Notes under the pieces: generated by a model
The model's input: only the letters and a program-made list of their open reading frames with translations
Database searches by the model: none
What the model was told of the DNA's origin: nothing
Shown: one piece after another, positions 1 to 4,981 of the stretch
How positions within the stretch are numbered: the first letter of the stretch is position 1
How the letters are laid out: each line of letters begins with the position of its first letter
Source: Gemmatimonadaceae bacterium
GTDB lineage: Bacteria; Gemmatimonadota; Gemmatimonadetes; Gemmatimonadales; Gemmatimonadaceae
Length of the DNA stretch: 6,000 nucleotides
Direction: 5' to 3'
NCBI GenBank assembly: GCA_013813605.1
Contig: JACCRL010000299.1
Span: 1-6,000, forward strand
Made by a program: the position numbers and the translations under genes

Positions 1-52
1 TCGTCTGCTCGGCGGCAGAAATCTCCGCTGTGCCCTGGGACTCGGCGCCCAA
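1..52 (-). other. Possible start of a further minus-strand gene (partial, at window edge)
   Basis: A TTG codon (bases 52-50) directly follows the TGA stop of the thioesterase, and the frame stays open to the window edge. It would read MGAESQGTAEISAAEQT, a hydrophilic Ala/Glu-rich N-terminus. A purine-rich stretch, AAGGGAAG, lies about 4 nt upstream on the minus strand and could be its ribosome binding site. If real, the gene would be tightly co-transcribed with the thioesterase. Only 17 codons are visible, the start is not ATG, and other frames are also open here. The call rests on position and the possible binding site alone, and no function can be given. Confidence 0.2.
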
Positions 53-466
53 TCAGCTTCCCTTTTCGGTCGGGACCCACGGCTCGAAGAGCGTGCGCCA
101 CTGGTCCGGCACCGGGATCGGCTTCCCATCAGGCGCCACCGTCACGTAGACGAGGGTCGCATCGCAAACGAGAACGCCGCGCTGATTGAGCACTTCCTGC
201 TTGACGACGAAGCTGGTGTTGCCAACCGACAACAGTCCCGTGCGGATGCTGAAATCGTCGCCGGGGAACGACTGCGCGTGGTACGACGCCTCGACCTTCC
301 GCACGACAGCCCACAGCTTGGACTTCATGTACTCGCGGTAGGGCATGTGCCTTTCCAGGGCCGCCCAGCGCGCGCGCTCGAGCAGCGTCAGCATGTGCGC
401 GTGGTTGACGTGGCCCACCGAGTCGCAATCGCTCGGATAGATGTGCACGCGGAAATCTTCTGTCAT
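53..466 (-). CDS. Acyl-CoA thioesterase, 4HBT hotdog family (YbgC/FadM-like)
   Basis: This 137-residue cytoplasmic protein has the length and layout of a single hotdog-fold 4-hydroxybenzoyl-CoA-thioesterase-type enzyme, a family that hydrolyses acyl-CoA thioesters and works as dimers or tetramers. The signature is near the N-terminus: residues 13-22 read DCDSVGHVNH, followed by a helix ending LLERARW (28-34). Asp15 lies where the family has its catalytic aspartate. The core then alternates strands typical of the fold, including VGNTSFVVKQEVL (81-93) and CDATLVYVTV (101-110). I chose ATG at 466-464 because it puts the protein start just before the first strand (FRVHIY) and has GGAAA upstream. 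A TTG at 502 would add 12 residues that match nothing typical. Its substrate cannot be read from sequence; short or medium acyl-CoA is a family-level guess. It is divergent from the RNase D gene. Confidence 0.88.
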   Translation of the reverse strand: MTEDFRVHIYPSDCDSVGHVNHAHMLTLLERARWAALERHMPYREYMKSKLWAVVRKVEASYHAQSFPGDDFSIRTGLLSVGNTSFVVKQEVLNQRGVLVCDATLVYVTVAPDGKPIPVPDQWRTLFEPWVPTEKGS

Positions 467-545
467 CGGTTTCCAATAGTGTGAGCGAATGTTGCCGCAC
501 AAACTTAACGCGCAAAGGACCCAGCGAAGGCGCTAGATTCTGCGG
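467..545. promoter_or_regulatory. Divergent intergenic region between thioesterase and RNase D
   Basis: These 79 bases must carry the promoters for both divergent genes unless transcription enters from elsewhere. On the plus strand a TAGATT at 534-539 resembles a -10 box, but it sits only 6 nt before the RNase D ATG and has no recognisable -35 at normal spacing. There is no clear ribosome binding site for RNase D. On the minus strand, TTGTGC and a downstream ACTATT are weak sigma-70-like elements. I see no convincing operator palindrome. The region is called by position; the individual boxes are uncertain. Confidence 0.35.
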
Positions 546-1709
546 ATGACGCCATCGCCATACGCCCCGGATCCCGTGGCTTACCTCGACACGGCAGCGG
601 CCACCGACGGGTTCCTCGGCGAGATCGCCGGCATCAGCGAGCTCGCTCTCGATACCGAGGGCGCGAGCTTTCACCGCTTCGTCGATCGCATTTACCTGCT
701 GCAGCTCTCGACGCGCGATCGGAGCGCGATCATCGATCCGCTGCCCGTCGGCAGCCCGGCGGGGCTGGGCCGGCTGCTCGAGAGCAGGGACGTCGAAGTG
801 GTTCTGCACGACGCCGACTACGACCTGCGACTGCTGCACCAGGACTACGGCTGGCACGTAAACAACATCTTCGACACACGCATTTCCGCGCAGCTGCTTG
901 GAATCAAGTCTTTCGGACTGGCGGCGCTGCTCGAGCAGTACTTCGACGTGAAGCTGGACAAGAAACACCAGCGCGCGGACTGGTCGATGCGCCCGCTGAC
1001 GCAGGACATGCTCGATTACGCGGCGTACGACACGCGTTACCTGCTTCAGCTCAAGGATCACATGAAGGACGCGCTCGAGAAACGCGGGCGACTGCACTGG
1101 GCGGCGGAGGAGTTCGCCCGCCTGGAGGGGACGCGCTGGCAGGGCGACGACAGCAAGGAAGCATTCCTGCGCATGAAGGGCGCGCGCGACCTGACGCGGC
1201 GCGAGCTGGCGGTTCTGCGCGAAGTCGCGCAGTGGCGCGACAGTGTCGCACGCCAGCTCGATCGCGCCACTTTCCGCGTGATCGGCAACGAGGTGTTGCT
1301 CGAGATAGCGCGGCGTGCTCCGCGCAGTGCATCTGACCTGGGGACTATCAAGGGTGTTCCGCGCGGCATTCTCGAGCGCGCGGGCTCGGATGTCATCGGC
1401 GCGGTCGGCCGCGGGATGGACCTGCCGGAGGACAGCCTGCCGCGCTTTCCCAAGGGTCAGCGCTGGAACAAGGATCGCGACTTCGACGAGCGTGTCGCGC
1501 AACTGAAAGCGGTGCGGGATGACGCAGCTCAGCGCCTCGACCTGGATCCGGGGGTGCTATGCTCTCGGGAGCGACTGGAGAACATCGCGCGCAGCGAGGC
1601 GAAAACGGCTGCCGACCTTATTGCAATTCCGGATTTGCGGAAGTGGCAGGTAGAGGAGATGGGGGAGGGGTTTCTTGTCGTGCTCGAAGCTGGAAGCAAC
1701 GGCAAGTGA
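546..1709 (+). CDS. rnd: Ribonuclease D (DEDD 3'-5' exoribonuclease with HRDC domain)
   Basis: RNase D trims 3' ends of tRNA precursors and other structured RNAs, using two metal ions held by four acidic residues. The 387-residue product is close to the E. coli enzyme in length. Residues 1-170 form the DEDD-y exonuclease domain. Exo I is LALDTEG with Asp36 and Glu38. Exo II is the HDADYDLRLL stretch with Asp93. Exo III is YAAYD, with Tyr158 and Asp162 in the Y-x3-D spacing. The conserved ADWSMRPL (144-151) lies before Exo III, as in the family. An HRDC nucleic-acid-binding domain follows at about 214-292 (LTRRELAVLREVAQWRD onward), and the C-terminal 80 residues probably form a second, degenerate HRDC-like domain. 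All catalytic acids are present, so the enzyme should be active. The ATG at 546 has no good ribosome binding site; a GTG at 576 is a weaker alternative. The gene stands alone and converges on the SufT-like gene. Confidence 0.93.
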   Translation: MTPSPYAPDPVAYLDTAAATDGFLGEIAGISELALDTEGASFHRFVDRIYLLQLSTRDRSAIIDPLPVGSPAGLGRLLESRDVEVVLHDADYDLRLLHQDYGWHVNNIFDTRISAQLLGIKSFGLAALLEQYFDVKLDKKHQRADWSMRPLTQDMLDYAAYDTRYLLQLKDHMKDALEKRGRLHWAAEEFARLEGTRWQGDDSKEAFLRMKGARDLTRRELAVLREVAQWRDSVARQLDRATFRVIGNEVLLEIARRAPRSASDLGTIKGVPRGILERAGSDVIGAVGRGMDLPEDSLPRFPKGQRWNKDRDFDERVAQLKAVRDDAAQRLDLDPGVLCSRERLENIARSEAKTAADLIAIPDLRKWQVEEMGEGFLVVLEAGSNGK

Positions 1710-1718
1710 GAACCCCAC

Positions 1719-1850
1719 AGATGCGAGGGACCAGAAGCATAGATCCGAGTTGCTAGAAAAAAACTTCTCGACTTCTCGCGGTGAAGAGGCTGAGTTGCCA
1801 GAAGAGTCTTCCCCAGCAACTAACAACTACGCTTCTGGGATCCCGCATCT
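1719..1850. repeat. Large imperfect inverted repeat in the convergent gap
   Basis: Arms at 1719-1754 and 1815-1850 are inverted copies of each other: aligned without gaps, 27 of 36 positions match. The matching blocks are AGATGCG at the outer ends, CCAGAAGC and TAG in the middle, and AGTTGCT at the inner ends. The 60-nt centre holds a tandem ACTTCTCG pair (1763-1778), an A7 run (1757-1763), a GAAGAGTCTTC palindrome (1801-1811) and a copy of the arm end as GAGTTGCCAGAA (1792-1803). The stretch is AT-richer than the flanking genes and no convincing protein is seen in it. It could be a palindromic extragenic repeat, a remnant miniature mobile element, or the folded 3' ends of both convergent transcripts. 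No target-site duplication is evident. Confidence 0.7.
1757..1790 (-). terminator. Possible Rho-independent terminator for the minus-strand hydrolase-SufT operon
   Basis: Read on the minus strand, a GC-containing stretch with a short CTTC/GAAG stem (CCTCTTCACCGCGAGAAG) is followed about 8 nt later by a run of seven T (bases 1763-1757). It lies about 90 bases beyond the SufT stop codon. The stem is only 4 bp and is not directly next to the T run, so this is weak as a canonical terminator. The larger dyad around it may contribute to folding. Confidence 0.3.
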
Positions 1851-1879
1851 GGGTCTTTCTCGGTTGCAGTTCCGAATCG

Positions 1880-2179
1880 TTAAAACCCCAGGTAAGCCCT
1901 AACCCTCGGCTCCATCTTCTCGGGCGTCCAGAACGGCGCCCACACCAGATTCACCTGCACATCCTCGACGCCGGGAATCGCGCGCACTTCCTTGTCGGCG
2001 TTGCCCATCAGCTCCGGACCCGACGGACAGGCGGGAGAAGTGAGGGTCATGTCCACCTTCACATTCGCGCCCTCAACCGCAACGTCATAGACGAGTCCGA
2101 GATCAACGATATTCAGGTTGAGATCGGGGTCCTTCACGCGGCGCAGCGCGAGCTTGACCTGGTCGACGCTTACGGACAC
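1880..2179 (-). CDS. MIP18/DUF59 family iron-sulfur cluster assembly protein (SufT-like)
   Basis: This 99-residue protein is a single MIP18-type domain, found in bacterial SufT and PaaD and in eukaryotic CIAO2, which help mature iron-sulfur proteins. The family signature is clear: KDPDLNLNIVDLGLVYDV (16-33), then MTLTSPACPSGPEL (44-57) with the conserved Cys51 that in relatives is thought to contact metal or cluster. The C-terminal part, VEDVQVNLVWAPFWTPEKM (71-89), matches the usual final strand and W-x-P-W-x-P-E-type end. The start is GTG, whose G is also the last base of the upstream hydrolase TAG stop (TAGTG), which implies translational coupling. There are no suf genes in the window. PaaD is less likely because it carries an extra zinc-binding C-terminal region, absent here. 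The partner proteins are unknown. Confidence 0.87.
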   Translation of the reverse strand: MSVSVDQVKLALRRVKDPDLNLNIVDLGLVYDVAVEGANVKVDMTLTSPACPSGPELMGNADKEVRAIPGVEDVQVNLVWAPFWTPEKMEPRVRAYLGF

Positions 2180-3615
2180 TAGCTGCTGGCAGGCTTTTTA
2201 GAGGTCGTGCGCTTTACGGGGGCTTTGGCCTTCGCAGCGGGCTTCTTCTTCGAGCTCTTTGCCTTCGAGCTCGCCTTCCCCTTCGCGGCGCTCGCCTTCG
2301 CTCTTGCCCGCTTCGAGGCCGACGCCTTCGAGCGCTTCGATGCGGTAGCGATCGTGCGGTGGCGCGACGAACCGCTGCGGCGCTTTACGGTTCTCGCCGG
2401 CGGCGGGTTCCATCCCACTTCACGGTCGGAGCGGAACGCTCTCGGGTTAGACGCAATCACGCTTGGTCCTTCGATCACCGACAGCACCGCCGCGTCGGAA
2501 AGATCGGCACGCACATCGGCAATGACCTTCGACGGGCGCAGCGCACGCGCGGCGTGCACGCGATTGGTGAGCAGAATCACGAACATCTCCCGCTCCGGAT
2601 CGATCCACATCGACGTGCCGGTGAAGCCGGTATGCCCGTATGCGCCCGGTCCCAGATAACGCCCGGCGCCCAGAATGCCCTCGGCGGTGTCCCAGCCCAG
2701 CGCGCGGTGGCCGACGGCGCGGCTGGTGAACAGCTCGACGGTCGGCTTGCTGACGATCTGCACACCGTTGTACTCGCCGCCGTTCAGCATCATCTGCGCG
2801 AAGACGGAAAGATCTGATGCGGTGCTGAAGAGTCCGGCATGTCCGGCAACGCCACCCATCGCGTACGCATTCTCGTCGTGCACCTCGCCGCGCAGCGGAT
2901 AGCCGCGCGGGGGAGTCACCTCGGTCGGGGCAACGCGGTCGCGCACGGAATCGGCGGGACGATAGTAAGTATCAGTCATGCCGAGCGGGCCGAACACGCG
3001 GTTCTGAAGAAACTTGTCGAGCGGCTCGCCGGCGACAACTTCAACGAGGAGGCCGAGGAGGTCGGCGCCGAGGTCGGAGTAGACGTAGCGGGTGCCGGGG
3101 CGGTTGTCGAGCCCGGTTGCGAAGATCGCGGCGCGGGCCTCGAGCGGATTGCGCGCGATTCTCCAGATGTCACGACCGGCAGGGAGTCCGGACGTGTGCG
3201 TCAGGAGCTGGCGGATAGTCACCTGGTCCCGGCTGCCGCCACCGAACGTCGGCAGGTAGCTCACGATGTTTGCATCGAGGTCGATCTTCTTCTCGTCGAA
3301 GAGGATCATGATCGCGGTCGTCGTACCGACGACCTTGGTCAGCGATGCGACGTCGTAGATCGTGCGCTGCGGATCGACCGCCGTGCTGGCGGGATTCCAG
3401 GATAGCTTGCCGAAGCCCTTGCTGAGCACGGCCGCGCCCTTACGCCCCACCACCACCGACGCGCCCGGGTAGCCTCCGGCGCGAATGCCGCGGGTGACAA
3501 CGCGCTCGATTGCATCGAGGCGATTGCCGGACATCCCGACATCCGTCGGCGCCTTGAGCGGTAAACCGTCGCCGGCGCGCGTGATCGTTAAAGCGGTGAG
3601 GATGATTCTGAGCAA
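2179..3615 (-). CDS. Serine hydrolase, beta-lactamase/PBP class C family (COG1680), with lysine-rich C-terminal tail
   Basis: The 478-residue product has the three active-site motifs of the class C beta-lactamase/DD-peptidase fold (MEROPS S12). SLTK at 91-94 gives the nucleophile Ser91 and Lys94. Y-S-D at 179-181 replaces the classical Y-x-N. HTG at 328-330 stands in for K-T-G and is common in this esterase/peptidase-like group. LLTHTSGLP (137-145) is another family hallmark. The catalytic domain spans about 28-370. Such enzymes act on peptidoglycan peptides, D-amino-acid peptides or esters, so the substrate is not predictable. TTG at 3615-3613 is chosen because AGGAG lies 7 nt upstream. It yields a short hydrophobic N-terminus (LRIILTALTIT) that could be a minimal export signal but lacks a clear cleavage site. 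Residues 409-478 form an unusual basic tail with 17 Lys, 8 Arg and no acidic residue. The stop overlaps the SufT-like start. Confidence 0.88.
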   Translation of the reverse strand: MLRIILTALTITRAGDGLPLKAPTDVGMSGNRLDAIERVVTRGIRAGGYPGASVVVGRKGAAVLSKGFGKLSWNPASTAVDPQRTIYDVASLTKVVGTTTAIMILFDEKKIDLDANIVSYLPTFGGGSRDQVTIRQLLTHTSGLPAGRDIWRIARNPLEARAAIFATGLDNRPGTRYVYSDLGADLLGLLVEVVAGEPLDKFLQNRVFGPLGMTDTYYRPADSVRDRVAPTEVTPPRGYPLRGEVHDENAYAMGGVAGHAGLFSTASDLSVFAQMMLNGGEYNGVQIVSKPTVELFTSRAVGHRALGWDTAEGILGAGRYLGPGAYGHTGFTGTSMWIDPEREMFVILLTNRVHAARALRPSKVIADVRADLSDAAVLSVIEGPSVIASNPRAFRSDREVGWNPPPARTVKRRSGSSRHRTIATASKRSKASASKRARAKASAAKGKASSKAKSSKKKPAAKAKAPVKRTTSKKPASS

Positions 3616-3667
3616 CTCGTACTCCTGGACTACCTTAAGTAAATACTACTCGGTCGGGCCGTAAGTT

Positions 3668-3683
3668 CCCCTGTTTCAAGGGG
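3668..3683. repeat. Short palindrome, possible operator
   Basis: CCCCT and AGGGG form a 5-bp inverted repeat around the 6-base centre gtttca. It sits in the divergent region, overlapping the end of the GGAACTT-like element on the minus strand and well upstream of the sigma gene. It could be a repressor or activator site. No family can be assigned, and a palindrome this short may be chance in GC-rich DNA. Confidence 0.3.
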
Positions 3684-3685
3684 TT

Positions 3686-3716
3686 CAGCCCTCTGTAGTG
3701 GGGCTGCCGGGGGCAG
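3686..3716 (+). repeat. Two overlapping, mutually exclusive small stem-loops
   Basis: CAGCCC (3686-3691) can pair with GGGCTG (3701-3706) around a 9-nt loop. Alternatively CTGCC (3704-3708) can pair with GGCAG (3712-3716) around GGG. The two stems share bases 3704-3706, so both cannot form fully at once. If transcribed as part of the sigma leader they could be alternative folds. Each is short, so the significance is uncertain. Confidence 0.3.
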
Positions 3717-3746
3717 GTTGGCGACGATTGACGGCGGCCGAACGTC

Positions 3747-3780
3747 ACCCCGGCCGGGCGCGGCAACGCCCGGCTGGGGT
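3747..3780 (+). repeat. Strong 14-bp stem-loop just upstream of the ECF sigma start
   Basis: Bases 3747-3760 pair with 3767-3780 over 14 consecutive positions in RNA, with one G-U wobble (3752/3775), closing a 6-nt loop (cggcaa). The stem is very GC-rich. No T run follows on either strand, so it does not look like an intrinsic terminator. Its right arm contains GGGGT, the only purine-rich candidate ribosome binding site near the sigma start: 4 nt before GTG 3784 and 15 nt before ATG 3796. It could therefore hinder translation of the sigma factor when folded. The dyad itself is certain; the regulatory role is inferred. Confidence 0.65.
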
Positions 3781-3795
3781 AATGTGACTAAGCTC

Positions 3796-4377
3796 ATGTC
3801 CGAAATGATCACCGATCAGCTCGACCTCAAGCGTGCCATCGCGGGCGATGAGCGGGCGCTGCAGCGGCTCTGGTCGCAGCACGCTCCGCACATAGACGCG
3901 GTCGTGCGCCGGCTGTGCGGTGATCTCGATATCGCCGCCGACATCTCGCAGGAGGTCTGGATGCAGATCTTCCGCGCTTTGCCGAGCTATCGCGGGGATT
4001 CGCAGTTCGGTACCTGGGCGCATCGCATTGCCGTGAATCGCACCCTGAATGCGCTGCGCAAGATCAGGCGCATCGCAAAGCTGGAAACGGATATCGAGGA
4101 TGACAGCGCGATCACGGAGAACGACAGTGACCGCACCTTCCTCGCGGAAAGCATCGAGCAGGCGATGACGCGCCTTTCGCCGGGCGCGCGCGCGGTGTTC
4201 GTGCTGCACGACATCGAAGGCTACACGCACGGCGAGATCGGCGAGGAGCTCGGCATTACGTCGGGCGGGTCGAAATCGCAGCTGTTCAAGGCGCGCGCGA
4301 AGCTGCGCAAGCTTCTCGCGCATTTGGTGGATGAATCAACCCCTGTTGCAGGAAAGGAACATGTCGCACCTGTCTGA
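3796..4377 (+). CDS. ECF-family RNA polymerase sigma factor (sigma-70 family)
   Basis: The 193-residue product has the two-domain build of extracytoplasmic-function sigma factors, which direct RNA polymerase to promoters of a stress or envelope regulon. Sigma region 2 spans about 12-92, with the core-binding and -10 recognition signature AADISQEVWMQIFRALPSY (47-65), then FGTWAHRIAVNRTLNALR. Region 4 spans about 124-175: LSPGARAVFVLHDIEGYTHGEI (127-148) followed by the helix-turn-helix ELGITSGGSKSQLFKARAKL, which reads the -35 element. There is no region 1.1 or region 3. The start is uncertain. ATG 3796 gives the usual N-terminus but has no clear ribosome binding site; GTG 3784 would add four residues; a TTG at 3718 would add 26 unconserved-looking residues and run through the hairpin, so I reject it. 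The anti-sigma-like gene overlaps its last 17 bases. Autoregulation is typical of the family but not shown here. Confidence 0.92.
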   Translation: MSEMITDQLDLKRAIAGDERALQRLWSQHAPHIDAVVRRLCGDLDIAADISQEVWMQIFRALPSYRGDSQFGTWAHRIAVNRTLNALRKIRRIAKLETDIEDDSAITENDSDRTFLAESIEQAMTRLSPGARAVFVLHDIEGYTHGEIGEELGITSGGSKSQLFKARAKLRKLLAHLVDESTPVAGKEHVAPV

Positions 4378-4969
4378 AGAGAATCTCGACGAAATGATCG
4401 CGCGCGAGCGCGCGACGGAGCGTCCGCCGCTCAACTCCTGGCAGACGATCGCCGCCGGCCTTCGCGAAGAGGGTATGATCCGCGGTCCGGCTCAGGGTCG
4501 CTGGACGGCGCCGCCGTGGCTGCGCGCCGCGGCCGCCGTGGTGCTCGTTGCCGGCGGTATCGCGTTCGGCCGGACCTCCGCGTCGCGTGGTCCGCTGAGT
4601 GCTGGCGCGGGCGACGCTTCCCAGCCGGTCGCGCAAAGTGTATCGGGCAAGGCGGTCTCCAGGACGCCAGCTTTCCGCTCCGCCGATGAAGCGTGGGAAA
4701 CGCTCAATCGCGCGGGCGCCGAATATCAGCGCGCTTCGGCGTATCTCGCCACGATCAATTCAGGCGCGCAGCCACGCGCCGACAGCGCCTCGCTCTATAC
4801 GTCTCGCCTCGCCGCACTCGAGCAGGTAATGTCGGCGACGCAGTCGGCGCTGGAACAGGCCCCGCGCGACCCCGTGATCAACCAGTACTATCTCGCAACG
4901 ATGGGCGCGCGCGAAGCGACGAGACAGCAGCTCGCTCGCCCCGCGGGCTTCAGGCTGACAGGGTTCTAG
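4361..4969 (+). CDS. Putative membrane anti-sigma factor, no zinc motif
   Basis: The identification rests mainly on position and topology. The gene follows the ECF sigma gene directly and overlaps it by 17 bp, the usual arrangement for a cognate anti-sigma. ATG 4361 is chosen over ATG 4331 because AGGAAAGGAAC precedes it. The 202-residue product has a charged cytoplasmic N-terminus (1-48: HLSEENLDEMIARERATERP and onward), which could hold the sigma factor. A single transmembrane helix follows at about 53-70 (LRAAAAVVLVAGGIAFG), then an Ala/Ser/Gln-rich extracytoplasmic part with a helical segment at about 107-190. It contains no cysteine, so the zinc-binding H-x3-C-x2-C motif of many anti-sigmas is absent and direct thiol sensing is unlikely. 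I recognise no named family. It could instead be an unrelated membrane protein of the operon. Confidence 0.7.
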   Translation: MSHLSEENLDEMIARERATERPPLNSWQTIAAGLREEGMIRGPAQGRWTAPPWLRAAAAVVLVAGGIAFGRTSASRGPLSAGAGDASQPVAQSVSGKAVSRTPAFRSADEAWETLNRAGAEYQRASAYLATINSGAQPRADSASLYTSRLAALEQVMSATQSALEQAPRDPVINQYYLATMGAREATRQQLARPAGFRLTGF

Positions 4970-4981
4970 GAGCAGGTGACG

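Larger units (their letters stand above)
3616..3795. promoter_or_regulatory. Divergent regulatory region between serine hydrolase and ECF sigma operon
   Basis: This 180-bp stretch lies between two divergent starts and should hold both promoters. On the minus strand TAGTAT (3648-3643) is a possible -10 for the hydrolase and AGGAG (3626-3622) its ribosome binding site. A GGAACTT (3669-3663, minus strand) resembles the -35 element of ECF-type promoters. Several inverted repeats occupy 3668-3780, listed separately. No good sigma-70 pair is visible for the plus-strand operon; TTGACG at 3728-3733 has no matching -10. Confidence 0.5.

Noticed and set aside
129..1502. Very long open minus-strand frame (about 457 codons) across the thioesterase and RNase D genes
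   Set aside because: It overlaps two well-recognised genes, its translation is Arg/Val/Ala-rich with no family signature, and long antisense frames are expected opposite GC-rich coding DNA.
1719..1850. Integron attC site
   Set aside because: The outer ends (AGATGCG/CGCATCT) do not match the RYYYAAC/GTTRRRY core, and no integrase or gene cassette is present.
2207..2659. Plus-strand open frame opposite the hydrolase C-terminus (Phe/Ala-rich start)
   Set aside because: The Phe/Ala/Glu composition is the direct complement of the Lys/Ala/Ser repeat codons of the hydrolase tail, and it has no independent features.
3747..3780. Intrinsic terminator
   Set aside because: Neither strand has a T run after the stem, and it lies between divergent genes, where no transcript is expected to end.
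3718..3795. N-terminal extension of the sigma factor from TTG 3718
   Set aside because: The 26 added residues (Gly/Pro/Thr-rich) do not resemble sigma region 2, the start is TTG, and the strong hairpin would lie inside the coding sequence.
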